Source: Bacillus sp. es.034
Lineage (GTDB): Bacteria; Bacillota; Bacilli; Bacillales; Bacillaceae_B
DNA: 64,000 nt
Reading direction: 5' to 3'
NCBI RefSeq assembly: GCF_002563655.1
Contig: NZ_PDIY01000001.1
Location: 1,483,501 to 1,547,500 of the forward strand
In this document: positions 50,555 to 57,960 of the stretch, one piece after another
Layout: each line of letters begins with the position of its first letter
Position numbering within the stretch: the stretch's first letter is position 1
Made by a program: the position numbers and the translations under genes
Notes under the pieces: model-generated
What the model saw: the letters and a program-made list of their open reading frames with translations, nothing else
The model's database searches: none
Told to the model about the DNA's origin: nothing

Positions 50555-50870
50555 TCGTCAACAACCGAATATTTTCTTTGAAAAGCCTCTTAAGTGGGGA
50601 GGGGGAAACTATATTCTTTACAGTCCCGGAAGGGATTTAGCTGACTCTTTTCCCGGAAAAACATCAAAAAACAGAAGGATTTCGTTACCGATCAGCCGAT
50701 TGAAATTCCATAGCCGGGGACCGCGACTTCCTTCTTCCTGGCAATCAAAAATTTTGCGTGCATTCTTATTACAAATATAAAGTGAAAAGATCCAACTAGA
50801 TTATTACCCTAGTTGGATCTTTTTGCGCGCAAAACTTCCAATTGACCCCTTTAAGAACCGTCCCTGAGAC

Positions 50871-51226
50871 ATATTAAATATCCGGTGATCTACTTTTTGA
50901 GGCCGCTTCATTTTCAAATGGTAGACCGTCTTGATTTACTATTTGTATCAATATGGATTGTTCCTTTGGCAGCATCGATCGTCATTTATTTATACTTGGG
51001 CAGTAAAAGCCTTTCTTTTTTCAAAGGCAAATCCTCTAAACTTGTTTTGATGAATAGTACATTGGTTTTCATCCTGTTTACCATTGTGAAAAAGGATCCC
51101 GAATCTCAGCAGCTCTATTCCAGCTATGTAGAATACTTGAGTTATACCGTTGTATTTGCAATCCCATGCATGTTGCTATTGTTTTCTTACCTATTAAAGA
51201 AGAGGGGGAAGGAGGTTTCCCAATGA
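50871..51226 (+). pseudogene. GerB-family germinant receptor B subunit, 3' part
   Basis: Continues the interrupted gene: IKYPVIYFLRPLHFQMVDR, then three TM helices. The frame is open across the element boundary. Its TGA overlaps the gerC-type start (ATGA), showing the original operon structure. Confidence 0.9.
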
Positions 51227-52317
51227 AGAAAATGCCGGTTTTATTCTTTGCTTTATTCCTTCTGACAGGGTGTTGGGATCAAAACCAACTAAAAGACAAC
51301 AGAATTGTAAATGGGATAAGTTTTGACACGGCAGAAGAGTCAGATCATATTCTGGGTACAGTCAGGGCCATTGATATTCGAGGTGCTGGTGGAGGGAAAT
51401 TCGAAGTAAGTGATGAAGTTTATGTTTCCGAGAAGGAATCCGTTTCCCAGCTTGAAACGGACCTTCAAAATAAAGTATCAGGTAATATGGATGTGGGAAA
51501 AGCATTCATCATGATTATTGGGGGAGATTTGGCACAGAAAAAAGGCATCAATTCATTGATTGAGCCTATTCTTAGGTCAACCAATGGATATATTTCCTCG
51601 CGGATTGTTATAAGTGAAGGAAAGGGAAATGAAATCTTGTCATTGAAACATAGTGATAGTCCTATAGTATTTGAAGTCGACAACCTTCTGATCGGTGGCA
51701 CAAAGGGGACGTATATTCCTGAAGAAACAATTTTTACGGTCTGGAATGATATATCCGACAAAACAAAAGACGTTATTCTTCCCTATATTAAAAAAGATGA
51801 CCAAGACAATCTGCTGCTGGCGGGGTCAGCATTATTCAACGGTGATAGGTTCACTGGTGATACCCTTACAACCACTCAAACCTCGCTGCTTCTCCTATTA
51901 CGGAATGAGATGGGGAAAAGAGCAAAGCTTAGCATAGATACAGAAGAATTTAGCCAGCCAATAACCCTGGCGATCGAAAGTGCTAAGACAAAAATGGATG
52001 TTAAAAAACAAAATGGAAAAGTGACATGTACGATTACCGCTGATTTAGAGGGAAGGATTCTAAGCTATTATGAAGAAAATCCTTCAGATAGTATCAAACA
52101 TCTAAATCAGCTAGCTTCAAAGAAAATCACGAAACAAGCTAAGGAACTTACCGATCTGTTAATCAAAGCTAACAGTGACGCCTTAGGAATCGCCAAAGAG
52201 GTATCTGTAAACTACCATGAATCATGGGACCCTGAAAAATGGAAGCGGGAGTATCAACAAGTAGAAATAAAGCCTAAGGTAAATGTTAAAATCATGGGAA
52301 CAAACAATATTCAGTAG
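51223..52317 (+). CDS. Ger(x)C-family germination lipoprotein (C subunit)
   Basis: 364 residues. Start ATG 51223 with GGAAGGAGG upstream; upstream frame to 51166 is inside gerB. Signal with lipobox LLTGCWDQ, then GerC domains (LKDNRIVNGISFD typical). Anchored to the outer face of the spore inner membrane as part of the receptor. Translation was probably coupled to gerB; with gerB broken, its expression would depend on the IS or internal promoters. Confidence 0.92.
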   Translation: MKKMPVLFFALFLLTGCWDQNQLKDNRIVNGISFDTAEESDHILGTVRAIDIRGAGGGKFEVSDEVYVSEKESVSQLETDLQNKVSGNMDVGKAFIMIIGGDLAQKKGINSLIEPILRSTNGYISSRIVISEGKGNEILSLKHSDSPIVFEVDNLLIGGTKGTYIPEETIFTVWNDISDKTKDVILPYIKKDDQDNLLLAGSALFNGDRFTGDTLTTTQTSLLLLLRNEMGKRAKLSIDTEEFSQPITLAIESAKTKMDVKKQNGKVTCTITADLEGRILSYYEENPSDSIKHLNQLASKKITKQAKELTDLLIKANSDALGIAKEVSVNYHESWDPEKWKREYQQVEIKPKVNVKIMGTNNIQ

Positions 52318-52391
52318 TATTCCTATTGCTGGAAGAAAGGCTTAATTCTTTGTCCAATAAAAGGTGATGAATAAAGGTTACCCATAATTAT

Positions 52392-52429
52392 AAAAAGACA
52401 GGTTCCTCCGGGGAAGCCTGTCTTTTTTG
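52392..52429 (+). terminator. Terminator of the ger operon
   Basis: AAAGACAGG-TTCC...GGAAGCCTGTCTTT with T6. Confidence 0.85.
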
Positions 52430-52583
52430 TTCGTTCTGCGAAAGTCTTGGATAGGAGGGGGAGAGGAAATGGGAATTCACATAAGCTGATTTCTGATCTA
52501 AGCATTATTCTGGAATTTATAGAAGCATATTCTATGAAGCTACTGGAATGGTATGAATTTATTATGATGTAAAGGGTGAGAAG

Positions 52584-52697
52584 ATGAAGAGATCATTGAT
52601 AAGAACACTATCGATTGTATTTATGTTCGTATTACTTTTAATTAGCTTTGTAACTAGACCGGGGAAATCAAGAGAAAGCTCTCCAGTATGGGAGTAG
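52584..52697 (+). CDS. 37-residue single-TM peptide of unknown function
   Basis: ATG follows AAAGGGTGAGA with normal spacing. The peptide has a basic N-terminus (MKRSLIRTLS), one hydrophobic helix of about 15 residues (IVFMFVLLLISFV) and a polar tail (TRPGKSRESSPVWE). Too short for usual gene calling. It could be a small membrane protein, a signal peptide precursor or a type-I-toxin-like peptide; none can be chosen. Stands alone between the ger operon terminator and sleB. Confidence 0.5.
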   Translation: MKRSLIRTLSIVFMFVLLLISFVTRPGKSRESSPVWE

Positions 52698-52843
52698 ATT
52701 GGTTCAAAATTGTTAAACGATATTTACTTTGGAGTTGCAACCAAATTTTGCATGGTTATTAAGGAGGACTCCTCTAAATGTATACATAATATGACCCTCT
52801 AAAGAAGACATTATGAAATACATATCTTTCTTTGGAGGTCTTT

Positions 52844-53551
52844 ATGTCAAAATTCAAGATACTGATAAACATCCTCGCCATCTCTCTTTTAGTCTTTATG
52901 GGGAGTGGCCAACAAGAAGAAGTAAGTGCATTTTCTACTCAAATTCTTCAAAGAGGAGCAACAGGAGAAGATGTTATAGAATTACAATCGAGGTTAAAGT
53001 ACATTGGATTCTACACAAGCGAAGTAGATGGGGTATTTGGATATAATACATATTGGGCGGTACGGATATTCCAGGAAGAATTCGGAATGCCCATAGATGG
53101 TGTGGTTGGGCCCAAGACTAAAGAAAAATTAGTCAAAGCCACTGTATATAATAAGTCAGGTTCATCAGGGGGTAGTACAAACGTCCCGAATGGCTACTCA
53201 CAAAATGAAATACAATTAATGGCTAATGCCGTATACGGAGAATCAAGAGGAGAGCCTTACACCGGTCAAGTGGCTGTCGCTGCAGTAATCATCAACCGTG
53301 TGCAGAGCACCTCATTTCCCAACACCATAGCTGGAGTGATCTACGAACCCGGGGCATTTACTGCAGTGGCTGATGGGCAAATTAATTTGACACCCAATGA
53401 AACAGCGAAAAAAGCAGTACTGGACGCTATTAATGGTTGGGACCCCAGTGAAGGAGCCATCTATTATTTCAACCCTGACACGGCAACAAGCAGCTGGATC
53501 TGGAGTCGTCCCCAAATTAAGCAAATCGGAAGACATATTTTTTGTAAATAG
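52844..53551 (+). CDS. sleB: Spore cortex-lytic enzyme SleB-like
   Basis: 235 residues from ATG 52844 (GGAGG 5 nt upstream; the frame continues to a TTG at 52832 inside the SD). Signal peptide about 1-29, peptidoglycan-binding domain about 32-95 (LQRGATGEDVIELQSRL), Gly/Ser linker, and Hydrolase_2 (SleB/CwlJ) domain about 118-235 (ANAVYGESRGEPYTGQVAVA with catalytic Glu, EGAIYYFNPDTA). A lytic transglycosylase that degrades cortex during germination. No ypeB partner follows, unlike the main sleB-ypeB pair, so it may be a second SleB-like paralogue. Near the germinant-receptor operon. Confidence 0.88.
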   Translation: MSKFKILINILAISLLVFMGSGQQEEVSAFSTQILQRGATGEDVIELQSRLKYIGFYTSEVDGVFGYNTYWAVRIFQEEFGMPIDGVVGPKTKEKLVKATVYNKSGSSGGSTNVPNGYSQNEIQLMANAVYGESRGEPYTGQVAVAAVIINRVQSTSFPNTIAGVIYEPGAFTAVADGQINLTPNETAKKAVLDAINGWDPSEGAIYYFNPDTATSSWIWSRPQIKQIGRHIFCK

Positions 53552-53599
53552 AACCAAATTCGAAAAGGACATTTGTAAAGTGGAATATATCGTTTTTAG

Positions 53600-53637
53600 A
53601 CCACGGGTACGGGAAAAGAGTACCTTGGTTTTTTTTA
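53600..53637 (+). terminator. Terminator of sleB
   Basis: ACCACGGGTAC-loop-GTACCTTGGT followed by T8. Confidence 0.8.
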
Positions 53638-53957
53638 TTCTCAAAAGCAAGCCTCTATTAAATCCTCTAAAAATAACCTCATCCAACTATTTTTTTGGGG
53701 GTTCTTGTTTCAATTCAGTCGACTAAATCAACAGAATAGGTACAAAAAATGCTTCCAACCGGAAAATTTGGGTAGTGGATATAGTGATTAAAGACCGGTC
53801 ATTCTGTCATGCATCAAGATAATTCTTATGAAAATGTAGAATGATTCAAGTTTAATGCGATTGGTTAATTGAGTAATAGTACCTATACGCTTATGAGTCT
53901 CTGCTCCTGGAAACCCCAATACACCAAGACTGCGAGCTGTGTAATAATTTAATTAGA

Positions 53958-53984
53958 AATCAGAATCTTAAAGAAATTCTGATT
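53958..53984. promoter_or_regulatory. Inverted repeat upstream of sipW
   Basis: AATCAGAAT-N9-ATTCTGATT, perfect 9-bp arms, ending 62 bp before the sipW start. Possible operator. The remaining 53640-53957 gap sequence shows nothing I can assign. Confidence 0.45.
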
Positions 53985-54046
53985 AGAAGGAAACTTCTTT
54001 ACTTTGGGCAAATGAAACATAATACAACGAGAATAGAGGGTGAGAA

Positions 54047-54589
54047 ATGGAGAAGATTGGAACAATTGCAAAAAGAGTAATATCAATCACAATCTTTTTA
54101 CTCATCATGATGATCATCATTTCCATCTTCATAAGCCTGAACAACAGTAAACCGCTATCCTTGTTCGGGTACAAGCCGCTGACTGTATTGTCGAATAGTA
54201 TGGTTCCCACCTTTGAGGCTGGCGACGTGATTCTCACCCGAGAGATGGATGCAGAAGATCTTAAAGAGGGAGATATTATCTCCTTTTACAACCAGGAGGG
54301 TAACCTGATTACTCACAGAATCACTTCGATTGTTGGGGAAGCCGGAGAAAAGCACTTCTATACACAAGGTGATAACAATAATACGGAAGATGAAGATGTC
54401 ACCACTGCAAATGAAATCGTAGGAAAGGAACTCTTTCACATTCCCAACCTTGGTTTCCTTTCTCAGTATACGAAGGGCCCGATGGGTTTCTTACTATTCA
54501 TAGTAGTTCCATTAGCGGGGTATGTGTGTTTATCGGTTTATGAAAGAATCAAACAGAAGAAGAAGGAAGAAGAGTTTATCAAATCATAA
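54047..54589 (+). CDS. sipW: ER-type signal peptidase I SipW
   Basis: 180 residues, SD GAGGGTGAG. N-terminal TM about 10-32, catalytic Ser in VLSNSMVPTFEAGD, His in LITHRITSIV (the Ser/His type rather than Ser/Lys), GDNNNTEDEDVTTANEIVGK typical of the SipW family, and a C-terminal TM about 145-168 with a charged tail. It cleaves the signal peptides of TasA/CalY-type matrix proteins. It lies 19 nt before its probable substrate. Confidence 0.93.
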   Translation: MEKIGTIAKRVISITIFLLIMMIIISIFISLNNSKPLSLFGYKPLTVLSNSMVPTFEAGDVILTREMDAEDLKEGDIISFYNQEGNLITHRITSIVGEAGEKHFYTQGDNNNTEDEDVTTANEIVGKELFHIPNLGFLSQYTKGPMGFLLFIVVPLAGYVCLSVYERIKQKKKEEEFIKS

Positions 54590-54608
54590 ATAACATTGGG
54601 GGATTGAC

Positions 54609-55319
54609 ATGTTTAAGTTGAAGAATGCCTTTTTGGGAAGCGCTTTAGTTGGTGCAATCGTTGTGTCAGGGAGCTTTGGTACATATTCTTGGTTCACATC
54701 CGAGACGAATGCCGCAGGAGAGATTACGAACGGTACACTAGAAATCAACAATGGTCAAGATATGGATACAAAGATCGTCGAAGCTACTGGGTTTGCACCT
54801 TCCCAATTAAAGTACGGTGAATGGTTAAAGATTGAAAACACAGGGGATATGGATGCTTATCTTAAAGCTACCTATAACCAGTCTTTAAGTGCAGATGTTC
54901 CTTTAGATGCTTATAAAGTAGGTTATATTGCTTATAAGTTCTCTGAAGGACAAGAAATGACAGACGACATCCTGGAAGAATCAAGAATCTACTTAGATGA
55001 GTTATTCAATGGGACAACCAATGAAGTGAAATCTGTGTCCAAAGCGATCGCTCCAGGGGTTGAAATGGTCGTTGGATTTGTAGAGGAAGAAGTTCAACCT
55101 GCGGCAAAAGGTATGAGCGGGAAAACCAAGATGGTACTTGGGGATGGTTCTAAAGATGGCGAGAAGCATGAATTCTGGCAATTGAATAATGACCAATATA
55201 TTGATCTTTCTTTCGCAATTAAACTGGACGAAAAGGCTGGCAATGAATACCAAGGAGTTTCATATACATCAAATTTGAATGTAACAGCCAAGCAAATGGA
55301 TGATGGAGCAAAAAACTAA
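54609..55319 (+). CDS. TasA/CalY (camelysin)-family extracellular matrix protein
   Basis: 236 residues, SD GGGGATTG region. Signal sequence MFKLKNAFLGSALVGAIVVS followed by GSFGTYSWFTSETNAAGEITNG (shown here as TYSWFTSETNAAG), the SipW-type cleavage context and the M73/TasA beta-sandwich. TasA-like proteins form biofilm fibres. CalY was once described as a casein-cleaving metalloprotease, but no protease motif is evident. Directly behind sipW, as in B. cereus and B. subtilis. Whether it is the TasA or CalY orthologue cannot be settled here. Confidence 0.88.
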   Translation: MFKLKNAFLGSALVGAIVVSGSFGTYSWFTSETNAAGEITNGTLEINNGQDMDTKIVEATGFAPSQLKYGEWLKIENTGDMDAYLKATYNQSLSADVPLDAYKVGYIAYKFSEGQEMTDDILEESRIYLDELFNGTTNEVKSVSKAIAPGVEMVVGFVEEEVQPAAKGMSGKTKMVLGDGSKDGEKHEFWQLNNDQYIDLSFAIKLDEKAGNEYQGVSYTSNLNVTAKQMDDGAKN

Positions 55320-55376
55320 GGTATCCCTAAAAAAATATATACTTGGTGAATAACGTTTGAAAAGACAATCGATGGG

Positions 55377-55406
55377 AGACAATCCTGATAGATTGTCTTT
55401 TTTTTT
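55377..55406 (+). terminator. Terminator after the matrix protein gene
   Basis: AGACAATC-CTGATA-GATTGTCT then T8. A second AGACAATC at 55362-55369 could pair with the same right arm. Confidence 0.8.
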
Positions 55407-55431
55407 ACTCTTAAATAAAGGAGATTGAAAG

Positions 55432-55932
55432 GTGATGAAGAAGTGCTACTGGAGTGTCCTTTGTCTTCTCTTGATAATGTACATGGGAGGATGTCAGGAG
55501 AACACAGGGGAGAATGCCTATAAAAACAAAGAGGCGGTGAAAGAGACAATGAATTCGCCAGTCAAAGTGGATCCATCGATTAATCTTTCAAGTGAGAAGG
55601 TTATTTCCGTTATTGTTGAATTTAAGACAAAACCTGCCAAAATAGCCGTTTTAGAAGCTGAAGCTCATGGTATGGATATGACCTTGGATAAAGCCAAAGA
55701 ACACGTTGAACAAAGTCATCAGGCTTTCGAACAAGAACTTCATGACTTTCTGGATGATAATAAAGTGGATTATCGCATCAAACATAGGTATAAGACAGCC
55801 TTTAATGGAGTTTCCATGGAATTGCCTGCATCCGAAATCAAGAGATTTATGGGATCCTCTGTTATTTCCAGGATCTATCCAAATGAGGAAGTCCAACTGG
55901 ATCCCCCTATCCAACCTTCAGATCAAATGTAA
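55432..55932 (+). CDS. Lipoprotein made of a free-standing subtilase propeptide (I9 domain)
   Basis: 166 residues, ATG after AAAGGAGATTGAAAGGTG (start at the first or second Met). Lipobox MYMGGCQEN, so membrane-anchored outside the cell. The rest (about 60-160) is homologous to the propeptides of the two subtilases here: VISVIVEFKTKPAK, KAKEHVEQSHQAFEQEL, HRYKTAFNGVSMELPA and YPNEEVQLDPP match the same blocks in subtilase 1. There is no protease domain. I9 propeptides fold and inhibit their protease, so this could be a surface inhibitor or chaperone acting in trans. It lies behind sipW and the matrix protein gene. Confidence 0.85.
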   Translation: MMKKCYWSVLCLLLIMYMGGCQENTGENAYKNKEAVKETMNSPVKVDPSINLSSEKVISVIVEFKTKPAKIAVLEAEAHGMDMTLDKAKEHVEQSHQAFEQELHDFLDDNKVDYRIKHRYKTAFNGVSMELPASEIKRFMGSSVISRIYPNEEVQLDPPIQPSDQM

Positions 55933-55936
55933 ATAT

Positions 55937-55990
55937 AAAGCTAACCCCCACCCCTCCATTAATAAAAGGTGTGTGGAAGTTAGCTTTTTT
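55937..55990 (+). terminator. Terminator of the I9 lipoprotein gene
   Basis: AAGCTAAC...GTTAGCTT with inner CCCAC/GTGGG-type pairs, then T6. The following 385 nt up to regulator B2 are AT-rich with no gene seen. Confidence 0.75.
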
Positions 55991-56375
55991 GCTCATTTTA
56001 CATAGGCACAATCATTTTCGAAAAATAGTATAAATATGTGAGAGAAATCGGGAAAATAGATTGAGTATTAAGAACTATATCCATTTTCTTTATATTTCTA
56101 ATTAATTGAAAAAATTTCAAATAAATAAGAAATAGCGTGTATATTTGATTGAAAAGTACTTCATGAAGTAAAAATGGTAAAGATTTGAGATGAAAGAACC
56201 AGGTAAATGGTACTTCAGTAAATGGTTAGGACGCCACTGAAAACCCCAATTTTCTCATGATTAATTATTAGTATAATAGGTGTAGAACTTATATCAATAT
56301 AAAAAATATAAAGCGTTGGAACTGTTGTTTGGATGAAATGAACCAACTAATCTACATCATCCTGGAGGTTGTATC

Positions 56376-57605
56376 ATGCACATTGGGACATTTATTAAAT
56401 ATTATCGAATCTTTAAGGGGATGACCCAGAAACAGGTAGGTGATGGGATTTGTACACCTGGCCATATCAGTAAGATTGAAAGCGGACATCTACAGATTAC
56501 AAAAGATAAAATCGAGTTGTTCAATCAACGGTTAGGAATTAACATTGAGAAAGAGTTAAAGGCGTTTAAAAAATGTCGATTAGATTTGGAATTGTGGCAC
56601 GATGTCATGATCAAACAGGTAAATGGAAAGGTAGAGTTATTGAAGGAGACGATTGAACAAAATCCAATAATCAAGATCGAAACTCTGAATGGCACCTATA
56701 AGCTCTTGATAGCGAGATACTTAATTATGAAAGGTGATGTGAAAAAAGCTGCATTTTATTTGAATCAGTTTTCTAACAAACGTCTGTCCTTTCATATGTT
56801 CGATTATGACTTTCAGTTATACTACCATATAAGAGGCATGTATGAGTTAGAGATAGGAAATCCCCAAAAAGCAATAGCGTCCCTGGAGAAAATAGATCGT
56901 GATATTTATTCCAACCCTGAATCTTACTACCATATGTCAGTTGCCTATCACGACCTGGGGCAGTATGAAAAGTCCTTCATAAATAGTCAGTTGGCTCTGA
57001 ACTATTTCAAGGAAACGTTTAATTTTACAAGGTGTATAGACGCTGCTACGATTGAGTTGGCAGCGGAAGCCAGAAGAGAAGAATGGAATCTAGTATCATT
57101 GGTAGAAAAGTATGACGAGTTGATTCAACATTGTGATAATCTGCATGATCATAGAAGAAAAGCCATTCTTCTTCTGAATTTAGGAAATTTATATCGAGAC
57201 GTAATGAACGATAGAAAGGCAAGAGATGCTTTTCAAGTAGCATATGGATTATTAAAGCATGAGGCCGATAAAGAAATGTATGTAAAAAGCCTATTTGGGT
57301 ATATTGACTGTTCCATGAATGTAGACGATTCTGCAAATAAAGAAAAATATGCAAGTTTAGTAGAAGTAGGAAAAGCATTGGTGGGAGATATGAAAAATTC
57401 GGTCTTGAATGCTTTCTTTACACTACTTGAAATCAGGGTCAAAGAGGGAGAGGGAGCGTACTATCAATATATGGATCATGTCATCATACCTCTATTAAAG
57501 GAAGAAGGGCAATACGCTCAGTGCAACTATTACATCCAAAAGCTCTACACCCATAATCAAATGGATGGGAAAGAGGTAAAGGGAAAAGAGTGTGTTCTGA
57601 ATTAA
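56376..57605 (+). CDS. HTH/TPR regulator B2 (XRE type, RRNPP-like)
   Basis: 409 residues, SD GGAGG 10 nt upstream. XRE HTH (GMTQKQVGDGICTPGHISKIE) and TPR-like body (GNPQKAIASLEKID, YYHMSVAYHDLGQYEKSF is the clearest repeat, given as SVAYHDLGQYEKSF). A paralogue of B1, sharing RLGINIEKEL right after the HTH and WHDVMI. It resembles NprR-type receptors. A small gene of unknown function follows by 26 nt and may be its partner. Confidence 0.7.
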   Translation: MHIGTFIKYYRIFKGMTQKQVGDGICTPGHISKIESGHLQITKDKIELFNQRLGINIEKELKAFKKCRLDLELWHDVMIKQVNGKVELLKETIEQNPIIKIETLNGTYKLLIARYLIMKGDVKKAAFYLNQFSNKRLSFHMFDYDFQLYYHIRGMYELEIGNPQKAIASLEKIDRDIYSNPESYYHMSVAYHDLGQYEKSFINSQLALNYFKETFNFTRCIDAATIELAAEARREEWNLVSLVEKYDELIQHCDNLHDHRRKAILLLNLGNLYRDVMNDRKARDAFQVAYGLLKHEADKEMYVKSLFGYIDCSMNVDDSANKEKYASLVEVGKALVGDMKNSVLNAFFTLLEIRVKEGEGAYYQYMDHVIIPLLKEEGQYAQCNYYIQKLYTHNQMDGKEVKGKECVLN

Positions 57606-57631
57606 TCAATAACCAGTAAAGGAGCGGTTAG

Positions 57632-57892
57632 ATGGAAAATCCAGATCGTCTGATTTCCTCTTTTGAAGAGGTGTCATTCAGTGATTATAAAATGCCAATC
57701 ATCTGTATCTATTCCAGTCCGAGAGATTATCAGGGTATGTTTGTAGCTAGGCTATTCGATTTGAATCAACCTACCCATACTATTTTAATGAGGCCATCAT
57801 TAGAAGCGATCAGAAATGAAATTCCCGGACGTTTCTCCTTAGTACCGAAAGCAAAAGGAGAAGATTCCAGTATTGTTGAAACTTGGATATAA
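57632..57892 (+). CDS. 86-residue protein of unknown function downstream of B2
   Basis: ATG with AAAGGAG 9 nt upstream, 26 nt after B2, so very likely co-transcribed. No signal peptide or TM. The sequence (MPIICIYSSPRDYQGMFVARLFD, cited as IYSSPRDYQGMFVARLFD, and ILMRPSLEAIRNEIP) suggests a small alpha/beta cytosolic protein. I do not recognise the family. Confidence 0.65.
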   Translation: MENPDRLISSFEEVSFSDYKMPIICIYSSPRDYQGMFVARLFDLNQPTHTILMRPSLEAIRNEIPGRFSLVPKAKGEDSSIVETWI

Positions 57893-57902
57893 TTTATAGA
57901 AA

Positions 57903-57960
57903 AAAACATACATGAGTAGCCCAAACCATGGCCATGGTTTGGGCTACTCATGTATGTTTT
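57903..57960. terminator. 58-nt perfect palindrome between converging genes
   Basis: Two 29-nt arms with no loop, starting AAAACATACATGAG and centred on CCATGGCCATGG (about 57931/57932). A/T ends allow bidirectional termination. The length and perfection are far above an ordinary terminator. Confidence 0.8.

Larger units (their letters stand above)
48306..50870 (+). mobile_element. IS91-family element with tyrosine recombinase gene, inserted in gerB
   Basis: About 2,565 bp. It carries a tyrosine recombinase and an IS91-type Y2 HUH transposase with overlapping genes. The left flank is GAAC (48302-48305), a known IS91 target tetranucleotide. No target duplication or terminal inverted repeat is visible, as expected for rolling-circle elements. 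Near the right end is a hairpin GATCCAACTAG...CTAGTTGGATC followed by T5 (about 50788-50825) and the sequence GAACCGTCCCTGAGA. Ends are placed from the reconstruction of the intact gerB frame (one base ambiguous). Confidence 0.85.

Noticed and set aside
48306..50870. Prophage or integrative element based on the tyrosine recombinase
   Set aside because: No phage, conjugation or attachment-site features; the recombinase is coupled to an IS91-type transposase.
52813..53046. 77-codon frame overlapping the start of sleB
   Set aside because: It overlaps sleB in another frame, shows no protein-like features and lacks an SD.
54609..55319. Metalloprotease call for the CalY/TasA-like protein
   Set aside because: No HExxH or other protease motif is visible; the matrix-protein role fits the sipW neighbour better.
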